Positions 1 to 7,239 of a stretch of 9,601 nucleotides of DNA are shown here, piece after piece. Within the stretch, counting starts at the first letter, position 1, and each line of letters opens with the position of its first letter. The translations under genes and the position numbers were made by a program. Origin of the DNA: an uncultured Oscillospiraceae bacterium (GTDB lineage Bacteria > Bacillota > Clostridia > Oscillospirales > Oscillospiraceae); assembly GCA_934511545.1 (NCBI GenBank), contig CAKSWM010000039.1, positions 1-9,601 on the forward strand. Direction: 5' to 3'. The notes under the pieces were generated by a model that had not been told where the DNA came from, did no database searches, and saw only the letters and a program-made list of their open reading frames with translations.

Positions 1-3
1 CAT
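1..3 (-). CDS. Start codon of a next operon gene, probably aspartate carbamoyltransferase regulatory subunit (only the ATG is in the window)
   Basis: On the minus strand an ATG occupies the last three bases of the window, directly after the pyrB TAA. A textbook Shine-Dalgarno site, GGAGGTG (positions 16 to 10), lies six bases before it, inside the last codons of pyrB. This is what a translationally coupled downstream gene looks like. PyrB here resembles the E. coli-type catalytic chain that works with a regulatory chain, and pyrI directly follows pyrB in many clostridia, so pyrI is the best guess. Nothing of the protein itself is visible, so the identity is inference. Confidence 0.55.
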
Positions 4-918
4 TTATTCCACCTCCAGCAGCTTGAGAATGAGCGCCATGCGGATGAATTTGCCGTATTCGACCTGGCGGAAATAGCAGGCGCGCGGATCGTCGTCGATC
101 TCGGTCGATATCTCGTTGACGCGCGGCAGGGGATGCATGATCGCAAGGTCGCTCTTTGCGTTTGAGAGCTTGCTTTTCGTGAGAATGTAGCTGTCCTTCA
201 GGCGGACATAATCCGCCTCGTTGAAGAAGCGCTCGCGCTGGACGCGCGTCATATAGAGAATGTCGAGCTGCGGCATGACCTCTTCAAGGTCACGGGTCTG
301 TACATAGGGAATGCCGTTTTTCTTCAGTATGTCCTTTTTGATATAGCTTGGCAGTTTCAGCTCGTCAGGCGAGATAAGAACTATTTTATTGTTATCGTAC
401 CTGGACAGCGCGGTTATCAGCGAATGTACAGTGCGGCCAAACTTGAGGTCGCCGCAGAAACCGATGGTAAGACCCGAAAGACGCCCCTTTTCACGCGTGA
501 TGGTGAGCAGGTCTGTCAGCGTCTGGGTCGGATGGTTGTGACCGCCGTCGCCCGCGTTGATGATAGGAACAGTAGAGCGCATGGAAGCGACAAGCGGAGC
601 ACCCTCCTTGGGATGGCGCATGGCGATGATGTCCGCATAGCAGCCGACGGTGCGCACGGTGTCGGAAACGCTCTCACCTTTTGAAGCGGAGGAACTGGAA
701 GCTTCGGAAAAGCCTATTACATTGCCGCCAAGCTCATACATCGCGGCCTCAAAGCTCAGGCGTGTCCGGGTCGATGGCTCAAAAAACAGCGTTGCAAGCT
801 TTTTGAAGCGGCACTTTTCGCGGTACAGCTCCGGATGAGCGATAATGTCGCCGGCGACGGAGATAAGCTCGTCGATCTCACCGGTCGAAAGGTCGAGTAT
901 GTCTATAAGATGCTTCAT
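4..918 (-). CDS. pyrB: Aspartate carbamoyltransferase, catalytic subunit
   Basis: Joins carbamoyl phosphate to L-aspartate to give N-carbamoyl-aspartate, step 2 of de novo pyrimidine synthesis in the cytoplasm. The 304-residue protein is full length for the family. The carbamoyl-phosphate loop STRTR is at residues 49-53, the mobile loop with its conserved lysine at about 79-83, RHP at 101-103, HPTQT at 129-133 and the HPLPR loop at 262-266. Overall it resembles the E. coli catalytic chain that binds PyrI, more than it does PyrI-independent forms such as that of B. subtilis. Its ATG overlaps the pyrE stop in an ATGA and has AGGAGG six bases upstream (925-930), so translation is probably coupled. 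It is the last complete gene of the operon in this window. Catalytic residues look intact. Confidence 0.97.
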   Translation of the reverse strand: MKHLIDILDLSTGEIDELISVAGDIIAHPELYREKCRFKKLATLFFEPSTRTRLSFEAAMYELGGNVIGFSEASSSSASKGESVSDTVRTVGCYADIIAMRHPKEGAPLVASMRSTVPIINAGDGGHNHPTQTLTDLLTITREKGRLSGLTIGFCGDLKFGRTVHSLITALSRYDNNKIVLISPDELKLPSYIKKDILKKNGIPYVQTRDLEEVMPQLDILYMTRVQRERFFNEADYVRLKDSYILTKSKLSNAKSDLAIMHPLPRVNEISTEIDDDPRACYFRQVEYGKFIRMALILKLLEVE

Positions 919-1568
919 TCTTTTCCTCCTTTTATCCAGCTCTCGTCCGAAGGATCATTGCGGAAGGCGAGCAGTCTTTCAACGTCCTCGGGAGAGATAT
1001 AGCCGGTGTCGGCGGCGCATCGGGCGACGTAATCAAAGCTCGTCAGACTGACGCTGCGCACTCCGGCGGCTTCCAGCCGTTCGATACCCGTTTTCATGCC
1101 GTAGGTGAATATGCTCACGATGCCGAGAACGTCGGCGCCCGCCCGGCGCAGAGCCTCCACGACCTCGAGGACGCTGCCCGCTGTAGAGATGAGGTCCTCG
1201 ATGACGACGACCTTCTGTCCCGGCGTCAGGCGGCCCTCGATCTGGTTCCGGCGGCCGTGATCCTTTGTGCCGGAGCGGACATAGCCCATCGGCAGGCCGA
1301 GAATGTGACCGGCAATGGCGGCGTGGGCGATACCGGCTGTGCTTGTGCCCATCAGGACCTCACAGCCGGGAAATTCGCGCGTTATGGTCTCGGCTATCGC
1401 GTTTTCAACATGGTCTCGTACGGTGACGTCCGTCAGGATGAGCCGGTTGTCGCAATAGACGGGACTCTTGATGCCGCTGGCCCAGACAAACGGCTCTTCC
1501 GGGCGGAAATAGACCGCCTGTATCGCGAGAAGATCCCGCGCGATGATTTGTTCTCTCAATTCGCTCAT
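915..1568 (-). CDS. pyrE: Orotate phosphoribosyltransferase
   Basis: Transfers the ribose-5-phosphate unit of PRPP to orotate, giving orotidine 5'-monophosphate (step 5). The 217-residue protein is a usual size for bacterial PyrE. The type I phosphoribosyltransferase PRPP loop, [13 protein letters not shown], lies at residues 120-132 with the Glu-Asp pair at 124-125. The flexible catalytic loop [10 protein letters not shown] is at 96-105, and an orotate-binding N-terminal segment with [10 protein letters not shown] is at 27-36. The ATG overlaps the stop of pyrF by four bases (ATGA), with an AAAGGAG-type ribosome site upstream inside the end of pyrF. Its own stop overlaps the pyrB start in the same way, so pyrF, pyrE and pyrB form a coupled chain. 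No oddities seen. Confidence 0.97.
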   Translation of the reverse strand: MSELREQIIARDLLAIQAVYFRPEEPFVWASGIKSPVYCDNRLILTDVTVRDHVENAIAETITREFPGCEVLMGTSTAGIAHAAIAGHILGLPMGYVRSGTKDHGRRNQIEGRLTPGQKVVVIEDLISTAGSVLEVVEALRRAGADVLGIVSIFTYGMKTGIERLEAAGVRSVSLTSFDYVARCAADTGYISPEDVERLLAFRNDPSDESWIKGGKE

Positions 1569-2272
1569 TCTCCCTCTCCTTTGAATCCTTCAATACATTT
1601 TCTATAAGCTTCTGCGGGGTCGGCCGCGCGGGTTATCGGACGGCCGACAACGATATAGTCGCACATGAGTTCCCGCGCACGTTCCGGCGTTGTAATGCGC
1701 TTTTGATCGTCCGAAGCGCTGTCCGCAAAGCGGATACCGGGCGTGACGGTGAGAAAGCCGCAGCCGCAGGCGGCTTTGACCTTTGCGCTCTCAAGCGGGG
1801 AACAGACAACGCCGTCAAGGCCCGCGCTGGCCGCGTTTCCTGCATAGGCGAGGACCGTTTCCTCAAGCCCGCGGTCTATCAGAAGCTCGGAGCGCATCCG
1901 CGCCTCGTCGGTCGATGTCAGCTGCGTTACGGCGATCAGCTTTGGGCGCGTGCCGTCGGGCCTGATCAACCCCTCAAGCGCCGCTTCCATCATTGCGCGG
2001 GTCCCCGCGGCGTGGACGTTTACCATGTCGATGTCCAGCGCGGAGAGAACGCTCATCGCGCGCTTTACGGTATTGGGTATGTCGTGCAGCTTCAGATCAA
2101 GGAAGATGCCGTGGCCACGTTTCTTGATCTCCCGCACGATCTGCGGCCCCTCGGCGTAAAACAGCTCCATCCCGATCTTGAGAAAGGGCTTTTCCTCCCG
2201 AAAGACGGAGAGAAAATCAAGCGTTTCGCTGCCGGAAGCAAAGTCGCAGGCTATAATCACGTCTTTTCCCAT
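1565..2272 (-). CDS. pyrF: Orotidine 5'-phosphate decarboxylase (short, B. subtilis-type)
   Basis: Decarboxylates OMP to UMP, the last step of the pathway. The 235-residue protein has the catalytic charge network of the family: Lys32, Asp59, Lys61 and Asp64, the last three in DLKLHD (59-64), with Asp10 at the end of the first beta strand. Phosphate-binding elements follow at PGIR (178-181) and VGRPIT (209-214, with Arg211). Length and motifs fit the short type 1 enzyme rather than the longer type 2 form that I recall from some Clostridium and actinobacteria. The ATG shares one base with the pyrD stop (TGATG), and the GGGAGGTG ribosome site lies in the last codons of pyrD. It sits between pyrD and pyrE, matching pathway order. 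Confidence 0.96.
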   Translation of the reverse strand: MGKDVIIACDFASGSETLDFLSVFREEKPFLKIGMELFYAEGPQIVREIKKRGHGIFLDLKLHDIPNTVKRAMSVLSALDIDMVNVHAAGTRAMMEAALEGLIRPDGTRPKLIAVTQLTSTDEARMRSELLIDRGLEETVLAYAGNAASAGLDGVVCSPLESAKVKAACGCGFLTVTPGIRFADSASDDQKRITTPERARELMCDYIVVGRPITRAADPAEAYRKCIEGFKGEGE

Positions 2273-3183
2273 CAGTGCGCACCTCCCGTTATATCCGCAA
2301 GATTTGCTATCCCTAAACGAGACATTTCTTCTGGAAGCACCTCTATTATATCCTTACAGGCGAATGGATTCACCAGATTGGCAGCACCGACCTCCACCGC
2401 GCGTGCGCCGGCCAGCATCATCTCGATGACGTCGCGCGCCGAAGAGATGCCGCCCATGCCGACAATGGGGATGCTCACGGCCTCATAGACCTGCCAGACA
2501 CAGCGGAGCGCAACGGGGAACGCCGCGGGACCCGACAGGCCGCCGGTCGTGTTTCCCAGCAGGGGCCTGCGCGTGCGCAGATCGATGCGCATTCCCATCA
2601 GAGTGTTTATCAGCGAAACTCCGTCGGCGCCCTCTCCCTCGACGGCACGGGCGATGCCGGCGATATCTGTGACGTTGGGAGTGAGCTTGACGATTAGCGG
2701 CTTTTTGCAGACTCTTCGCACGGCCCGCGTCACCTCCGCCGCGCTTTCAGGAGAGGTGCCGAAGCTCATGCCGCCGTCGTGGACGTTGGGACAGCTTATG
2801 TTCAGCTCGATCCAGCCGACCTGCGCCTGCGCTGACAGGCGCTCGGCACACTCGACAAATTCCGCTGTCGAAAAGCCGCTGATGTTCGCCATCACGGGTT
2901 TGCGGAAGAATGCTCCGATCTCGGGCAGCTCACGGTTTATCACGGCGTCCAGTCCGGGGTTCTGGAGTCCGACGCAGTTGAGCATCCCGCTGTCACACTC
3001 CGCTATGCGAACGCCGCTGTTTCCGAAGCGCGGATGCAGCGTCGTGCCCTTGAAAGAGAAGCTGCCGAGAATGTTGACGTCGTAAATTTCCGAAAACTCG
3101 CGGCCGTATCCAAAGCAGCCGCTGGCGGCGATCACGGGATTGTCCAGCGTCACGCCGCAGAGCTCGACTGTTGTGTTCACCAT
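2272..3183 (-). CDS. pyrD: Dihydroorotate dehydrogenase, class 1B catalytic subunit
   Basis: Oxidises dihydroorotate to orotate using FMN (step 4). The 303-residue TIM barrel has Lys45 in FKGTT, the substrate segment NCVGLQNPG at about 69-77, the catalytic cysteine Cys131 in NISCPN (128-133; class 1 enzymes use Cys where class 2 use Ser), Lys166 in VKLTPN, and a C-terminal FMN-phosphate region with GMGGISSARD. The pyrK gene next to it makes this the class 1B heterotetramer (PyrD2PyrK2), which passes electrons to NAD+. The start overlaps the end of pyrK by seven bases. The ribosome site AGGAGG is formed by the last codons of pyrK, so equal production of the two subunits is likely. Confidence 0.97.
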   Translation of the reverse strand: MVNTTVELCGVTLDNPVIAASGCFGYGREFSEIYDVNILGSFSFKGTTLHPRFGNSGVRIAECDSGMLNCVGLQNPGLDAVINRELPEIGAFFRKPVMANISGFSTAEFVECAERLSAQAQVGWIELNISCPNVHDGGMSFGTSPESAAEVTRAVRRVCKKPLIVKLTPNVTDIAGIARAVEGEGADGVSLINTLMGMRIDLRTRRPLLGNTTGGLSGPAAFPVALRCVWQVYEAVSIPIVGMGGISSARDVIEMMLAGARAVEVGAANLVNPFACKDIIEVLPEEMSRLGIANLADITGGAH

Positions 3184-3911
3184 TTAATTTCCTCCTTCAA
3201 AAGCACGGGCCCGTCGCGGCAGATGCGCTTTGCGCCGTATTTCGTTTCACAGGTGCAGCCCATGCAGGCACCGAAGCCGCAGCCCATGCGCGATTCAAAG
3301 CTGTACTGTCCGCCGCAGCGGGTTGCGTCGTAAACGGACCTGAGCATTGGCTCCGGCCCGCAGGCGAAGCAGTAGTCAAAGGGGCGCGCTTCGTCCAGCA
3401 GACCGGTCACAAAGCCCTGTTTGCCGAGGCTCCCGTCTGCTGTCGAAACAAGAACGTCTATTCCGAGCTCCGCAAACATCGAAAGGCCGAAAACGTCCGC
3501 ACTTTCGTTGAAGCCGAGCAGGGCCGTGCATTTTTTGCCCTGTGCAAGAAGTTTTTTTGCCAGCGCGTACATCGGCGGGACGCCCGCGCCGCCGCCGATC
3601 AGCAGACTGTGTTCACCGGCCTTCGCGGTGTCGTAGCCATTGCCGAGCCCGGTCAGAATATCCAGCTCTGCATTCCGGCCGAGGCGGGACATGTATTCCG
3701 TGCCGCGTCCGACGACCTTGTATATGAGGAACAGGCTGCCCTCGTCCCAGTCGCAGACCGATATGGGGCGGCGGAGATAGAACCCGTCGAGCCTTATGTT
3801 CACGAACTGGCCCGGGCGGGTGAATGCTGATGCGTCGCCCGAGAGCGACATCGCATAAACGTCCTTTGCCGCCCGGATGTTGAAATCCACCTTGAAGCGT
3901 TTGTTATCCAC
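3177..3911 (-). CDS. pyrK: Dihydroorotate dehydrogenase electron-transfer subunit (FAD, 2Fe-2S)
   Basis: Carries electrons from PyrD FMN through a [2Fe-2S] cluster and FAD to NAD+. From the GTG start the protein is 244 residues. The FAD-binding RRPIS motif is at 47-51, the nucleotide-binding GGGAGVPP at 106-113, and CGPEPML follows near 190. The C-terminal cluster has cysteines at 211, 216, 219 and 231 (CX4C, CX2C, then 11 residues to the last), with an extra Cys221. A start at TTG 3932 would add seven residues and overlap pyrC by 29 bases. I prefer GTG 3911 because GGAGGGGAG lies before it and its first residues look like other PyrK starts. This choice gives an 8-base overlap with the pyrC stop. 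The start remains the uncertain part. Confidence 0.93.
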   Translation of the reverse strand: MDNKRFKVDFNIRAAKDVYAMSLSGDASAFTRPGQFVNIRLDGFYLRRPISVCDWDEGSLFLIYKVVGRGTEYMSRLGRNAELDILTGLGNGYDTAKAGEHSLLIGGGAGVPPMYALAKKLLAQGKKCTALLGFNESADVFGLSMFAELGIDVLVSTADGSLGKQGFVTGLLDEARPFDYCFACGPEPMLRSVYDATRCGGQYSFESRMGCGFGACMGCTCETKYGAKRICRDGPVLLKEEIKW

Positions 3912-5166
3912 CGTATACGATCTCCCCTCCAACCATAGTCATGAGGCATTTTCCCCTCACTCGCATACCCACAAACGGGGTCGAGCGCCCAAGGGAAAGG
4001 AATTTTTCGGGATCGACCGTGTATTCCTCGTTCAGGTCGAAAACCGTAAGGTCGGCCGGTGTGCCCTCGATTATTCCGCAGGACAGCCCGAAGCGGCGGC
4101 AGGGACCCACGCTCATGAGCGTTACGAGCCTTTCAAGGCTTATGACGCCCCTTTCGACCAGTCCCGTATAAAGGACCGGGAAGGCGGTCTCAAGCCCGAC
4201 GATGCCGTTGAGGCTTTTTGCAAGTCCGCCGGATTTTTCCTCCGCAGAGTGCGGCGCGTGGTCGGTCGCGATCATCTCAAGGGTGCCGTCCTGTATGCCC
4301 TGCAAGAGAGCTTTGCGGTCCGCTTCGGAGCGTATCGGCGGATTCATTTTGAACCTGCCGTCGTCGCGCAGGTCACTGTCGCAGAGCATAAGATAGTGCG
4401 GCGCCGTCTCGCCCGAGACGTCCAGACCGGCGTGCTTTGCCCGGCGTATCAGCCCGACGCTCTCCTTTGTGGAGACGTGGCAGACATGATAGGCGCAGCC
4501 CGTCTCTGCGGCAAGGCCGATATCCCGCTCCACCATGCGCCATTCGCTCTCTGAACTTATCCCTTTGTGCGAATGAGCGCGGCAATATTCTCCGTCGTGG
4601 ATATATCCGCCGCGAAGCAGGCTCTCATCCTCGCAGTGGGCGACGACGAGCTTTCCAAGGGCTTTCGCCCGGAGCATCGCCTCCTTCATAAGTGCGGGAT
4701 CCTGCACGCCTCTGCCGTCGTCGGAGAAGGCGGCAACGCTGCCGGCCATGCCCTCAAGGTCTGCAAGCTCCGTTCCCTTTTCATCCACGGTCAGCGCGCC
4801 GTATGGCAGAACGCGGATGCGGGCGCTTTTTTTTATCGCGTCGAGCTCCGCTTCCAGGTGCTTCGGCGAATCGGGAACGGGGGAGAGGTTCGGCATCGCG
4901 CAGACGGTCGTAAAGCCGCCGTGTGCCGCGGCGAGCGTGCCGGAGAGCAGGGTCTCCTTATAAGAAAAACCCGGCTCACGCAGATGAACATGCACATCTG
5001 TGAAGCCGGGAAAAACGAACGCACCGTCATATTTAAAAACAACGCCCCCAATGTTCTTGGGAGCTTCGGAAGAAACGGAAACAATAAGGCCGTCGGAAAT
5101 AACTATATTGCGCCGGAGGAAAGAGCCGTTCAGGAAAACACTTGCGCCTGTGATCGTATAAGTCAT
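3904..5166 (-). CDS. pyrC: Dihydroorotase (class I)
   Basis: Cyclises N-carbamoyl-aspartate to dihydroorotate (step 3); zinc-dependent member of the amidohydrolase superfamily. At 420 residues it fits the class I bacterial enzymes. Metal and substrate residues are visible: HVHLR at 59-63 (His59, His61, Arg63), Asp149-Asp150 in FSDDGRG, His177 in AHCED, His230 in CHVST, Asn275 in KMNPP, and Asp302 with His306 in TDHAPHS. It is the first gene of the operon. The ATG at 5166 has AGAGGTGAT upstream with suitable spacing, and a promoter about 60 bases further up. Unlike the divergent amidohydrolase at 5337, it carries the dihydroorotase signatures, so its function is not in doubt. Confidence 0.96.
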   Translation of the reverse strand: MTYTITGASVFLNGSFLRRNIVISDGLIVSVSSEAPKNIGGVVFKYDGAFVFPGFTDVHVHLREPGFSYKETLLSGTLAAAHGGFTTVCAMPNLSPVPDSPKHLEAELDAIKKSARIRVLPYGALTVDEKGTELADLEGMAGSVAAFSDDGRGVQDPALMKEAMLRAKALGKLVVAHCEDESLLRGGYIHDGEYCRAHSHKGISSESEWRMVERDIGLAAETGCAYHVCHVSTKESVGLIRRAKHAGLDVSGETAPHYLMLCDSDLRDDGRFKMNPPIRSEADRKALLQGIQDGTLEMIATDHAPHSAEEKSGGLAKSLNGIVGLETAFPVLYTGLVERGVISLERLVTLMSVGPCRRFGLSCGIIEGTPADLTVFDLNEEYTVDPEKFLSLGRSTPFVGMRVRGKCLMTMVGGEIVYGG

Positions 5167-5232
5167 TTGCCGGGATCACCTCTCATTTCATTTTGTTTTG
5201 GCGGGCGGCCGGATTCCTGCCGTCTGTCAGTT

Positions 5233-5261
5233 ATTCTATCGGATGGAGCGCCTATTGTCAA
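5233..5261 (-). promoter_or_regulatory. Promoter of the pyr operon
   Basis: Read on the minus strand, TTGACA (5261-5256) and TAGAAT (5238-5233) are separated by exactly 17 bases. This is a near-consensus housekeeping promoter. Transcription should start around 5225-5227, leaving a leader of about 60 bases before the pyrC ATG. That leader holds only a small GC hairpin (CGGC/GCCG at 5206-5222) and the ribosome site. No terminator/antiterminator pair typical of PyrR attenuation fits in it. Confidence 0.8.
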
Positions 5262-5274
5262 TTGATGTTTCGGA

Positions 5275-5303
5275 TAGATTTTGGCGGCAAAAGGGTGTAT
5301 AAT
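5275..5303 (+). promoter_or_regulatory. Promoter of the divergent amidohydrolase gene
   Basis: A perfect TATAAT lies at 5298-5303. With a 17-base spacer, the -35 position (5275-5280) reads TAGATT, only a partial match, so this promoter may be weak or depend on an activator. Transcription would start near 5310, about 27 bases before the ATG at 5337, whose ribosome site GGGAGG is at 5323-5328. The pyr -35 box lies only 14 bases from this -35 position, so the two polymerases could interfere. Confidence 0.6.
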
Positions 5304-5336
5304 TGAGCATCACTATACAAGCGGGAGGATCGGCCC

Positions 5337-6698
5337 ATGAGCACGCTTCTTATCAAAAACGCTGACTGCATTGTCACCTGCGACGACGGCGACAGAGTAT
5401 TAAAAAATACGGATATCCTTATCAGAGATGGGACTATTGAAAAGATCGGAGAAATATCCGGAACAGACGCTATCGATGAGGTCATCGATGGCTGCGGCAT
5501 GGCCGTGTTCCCCGGACTTGTCAACACCCATCATCACCTTTATCAGCTATTCAGCCGTAATCTGCCCCAGGTCCAGAACATGGAGCTGTTCCCGTGGCTG
5601 AAAACGCTGTATGAGATATGGAAAAATATAGACGGAACGGTCGTTTATAACTCCTCGCTGACCGGTATGGCGGAGCTTTTGAAAACCGGCTGCACAACAT
5701 GCCTCGACCATCATTATGTATTCCCCGCGGTCAGCGGAGATCTGCTGGAACAGCAGTTTCGTGCTGCCGACGAGCTGGGGATCCGTTTTTATGCTACGCG
5801 CGGCAGTATGGACCTGAGCGTCAAGGATGGGGGACTCCCCCCGGACAGTATTGTTCAGTCTGTTGACGAGGTCATGCGAAGCTGCCAGGATGCCGTTGCG
5901 AAGTATCACGATCCGTCGCGCTATGCGATGCACCGCGTTGCGCTTGCGCCGTGCTCTCCGTTCAGCGTGAGCGGAGATCTTCTGCGCGAGAGCGCGAAGC
6001 TGGCGCGCAGTCTCGGCGTGCGCCTGCATACGCACCTGGCGGAGACAAAGGACGAGGAAAACTATACGCTGGAGCGATTTGGCCTGCGTCCGCTGGAATA
6101 TATGGAATCGCTGGGCTGGATCGGTCCCGACGTATGGTATGCCCACGGCATACACTTTACGGACGGAGAGCTGCGCCGTCTTGCGGAAACCGGGACCGGA
6201 GTCGCTCACTGCCCGGTGTCGAATATGAAGCTGTCGTCCGGCGTGGCCCGGATACCGCGCATGCTGGAGCTGGGAGTGCCGGTCGGCCTTGCGGTGGACG
6301 GCTCTGCCAGCAATGACGGTTCAAACCTGCTAGAGGAGATCCGCGTCGGCTTCCTGCTGCACCGCCTGACGTATGGACATGCTGCTCCGACAGGCTATGA
6401 CATGCTGAAGCTGGCAACGCGCGGAAGCGCGCGCCTGCTGGGCCGGGATGACATCGGCTGCATAGCCGAGGGTATGGCGGCCGATCTTTTCATGGTCGAT
6501 ATGGGGCGGCTGGAACTGGTCGGGACGGACAGCGACGTTAAAAGCGTGTTCGGCACCGTCGGGCTGAAGGGCGGCGTGGACTATACGATAGTGAACGGTA
6601 AAACCGTCGTCCGGAAGGGGGAACTCGTCACAGCTGACGAACGCCGCATTGCCGCACGGGCGCGCAGCTGTGCGAAGGAATATCTCTCCCGCGGATAA
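5337..6698 (+). CDS. Amidohydrolase, probable 8-oxoguanine deaminase (AtzB / 8-oxoguanine deaminase group)
   Basis: A cytoplasmic, metal-dependent deaminase of the ATZ/TRZ branch of the amidohydrolase superfamily; 453 residues, a usual length. Visible active-site residues are His65 and His67 in NTHHHLYQ, His233 and Glu236 in THLAET, His270 in YAHG and Asp321 in VDGSASND. The HHHLYQ, GVAHCPVSNMKLSSG and VDGSASND stretches resemble enzymes annotated as 8-oxoguanine deaminase, which turns 8-oxoguanine into urate and ammonia, and the related hydroxyatrazine ethylaminohydrolase. The class is certain; the substrate is inferred. It stands alone as a single-gene unit divergent from the pyr operon, with its own TATAAT and a GGGAGG ribosome site eight bases before the ATG, and ends at a strong terminator. 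No other purine-breakdown gene is nearby to confirm the substrate. Confidence 0.88.
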   Translation: MSTLLIKNADCIVTCDDGDRVLKNTDILIRDGTIEKIGEISGTDAIDEVIDGCGMAVFPGLVNTHHHLYQLFSRNLPQVQNMELFPWLKTLYEIWKNIDGTVVYNSSLTGMAELLKTGCTTCLDHHYVFPAVSGDLLEQQFRAADELGIRFYATRGSMDLSVKDGGLPPDSIVQSVDEVMRSCQDAVAKYHDPSRYAMHRVALAPCSPFSVSGDLLRESAKLARSLGVRLHTHLAETKDEENYTLERFGLRPLEYMESLGWIGPDVWYAHGIHFTDGELRRLAETGTGVAHCPVSNMKLSSGVARIPRMLELGVPVGLAVDGSASNDGSNLLEEIRVGFLLHRLTYGHAAPTGYDMLKLATRGSARLLGRDDIGCIAEGMAADLFMVDMGRLELVGTDSDVKSVFGTVGLKGGVDYTIVNGKTVVRKGELVTADERRIAARARSCAKEYLSRG

Positions 6699-6736
6699 AT
6701 TTGAAAAGCCAGGCATCACAGGGCCTTTTGAAACGT

Positions 6737-6755
6737 GTTTTTGACAGTCAAAAAC
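6737..6755. repeat. 19-base near-perfect palindrome beside the terminator
   Basis: GTTTTTGAC, a single A, then GTCAAAAAC: nine-base arms that are exact reverse complements. It lies between the amidohydrolase stop and the terminator stem and shares two bases (6754-6755) with that stem. It could act as part of the minus-strand U-tract, as a second hairpin, or as a protein-binding site. Its arms are AT-rich, so as RNA it would be less stable than the neighbouring GC-rich stem. Confidence 0.65.
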
Positions 6756-6787
6756 GGTGCAGCCCGTGTGGACTGCACCGTCTTTTT
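6750..6787. terminator. Bidirectional intrinsic terminator between the amidohydrolase and the marR-ended operon
   Basis: The stem ACGGTGCAG (6754-6762) pairs perfectly with CTGCACCGT (6773-6781) around a 10-base loop. On the plus strand it is followed by TCTTTTTAT (T run 6783-6787). On the minus strand the A run at 6750-6754 becomes a T run after the stem. It therefore can stop transcription from both sides: the amidohydrolase message from the left and the SGNH-DUF4358-MarR message from the right. Confidence 0.9.
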
Positions 6788-6806
6788 ATACCGGTATGGG
6801 TGTTGT

Positions 6807-7238
6807 TCAGATGCTTTCCGTATACTCTTTAATGAATTCGGACATGTTGGAAAGCTCAGTGTCGAAAACCACGATGCGCTCTTCGCCGACCGATTTGATG
6901 AATGAGTCTATAAATTTGTCAAATTCCTCGTGGAACAGCGCGGCTTTCTGTACGCCCTCCTCCGTCAGATACAGAGCGCGGTTGCGGCCTGCTCCGTTGT
7001 CACGGACAAGTCCGGCTTTTTTCAGACTGCGAATGGAGACGGAGAGACTTGGCAGACCGACGCCGATCATGGATGAAAGCTCGGACAGGGTTTTGCCGGG
7101 GTTGTTGCTCATCGCCGTGAGGATGCGGGGCTGTCCGGAATACAGGCCGATACTGTTGCAGAACTGGCGCATCATGTGGTCATATTCATAGAAGAAGGTG
7201 AACAGGCGCGCGCCGAACTTCATTTTACTGAACTGCAT
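6807..7238 (-). CDS. MarR-family winged helix-turn-helix transcriptional regulator
   Basis: A 143-residue DNA-binding protein with the MarR fold; such proteins act as dimers, usually repress genes close to their own, and often respond to small ligands or oxidants. The segment GLYSGQPRILTAM (31-43) begins the winged domain. A helix-turn-helix covers about 50-74, with the recognition helix near 61-74 (ending SIRSLKKAGLV). The wing with RNRALYLTEEG ends at 95, and a C-terminal dimerisation helix follows. There is a single cysteine at 27. The ATG is one base after the stop of the DUF4358 gene, with GGAGGG in the end of that gene, so it is the last gene of a coupled operon. Likely targets are its own operon and the divergent MATE gene; this is inferred from position. 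Its effector is unknown. Confidence 0.9.
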   Translation of the reverse strand: MQFSKMKFGARLFTFFYEYDHMMRQFCNSIGLYSGQPRILTAMSNNPGKTLSELSSMIGVGLPSLSVSIRSLKKAGLVRDNGAGRNRALYLTEEGVQKAALFHEEFDKFIDSFIKSVGEERIVVFDTELSNMSEFIKEYTESI

Positions 7239-7239
7239 T

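Noticed and set aside
1703..2488. 261-codon plus-strand open frame opposite pyrF and pyrD
   Set aside because: Antisense shadow of two certain genes; composition is unlike a real protein and no domain is recognisable.
5206..5222. GC hairpin in the pyr leader as a possible attenuator
   Set aside because: Only four base pairs and no following U-tract or competing structure; too small to act as a terminator.
5547..6209. 220-codon minus-strand open frame opposite the amidohydrolase
   Set aside because: Shadow of a gene with intact catalytic motifs; no recognisable protein features.
6788..6797. Ten-base palindrome ATACCGGTAT just before the marR stop
   Set aside because: Perfect but short, close to what chance gives, and no partner copy was noticed at the promoters.
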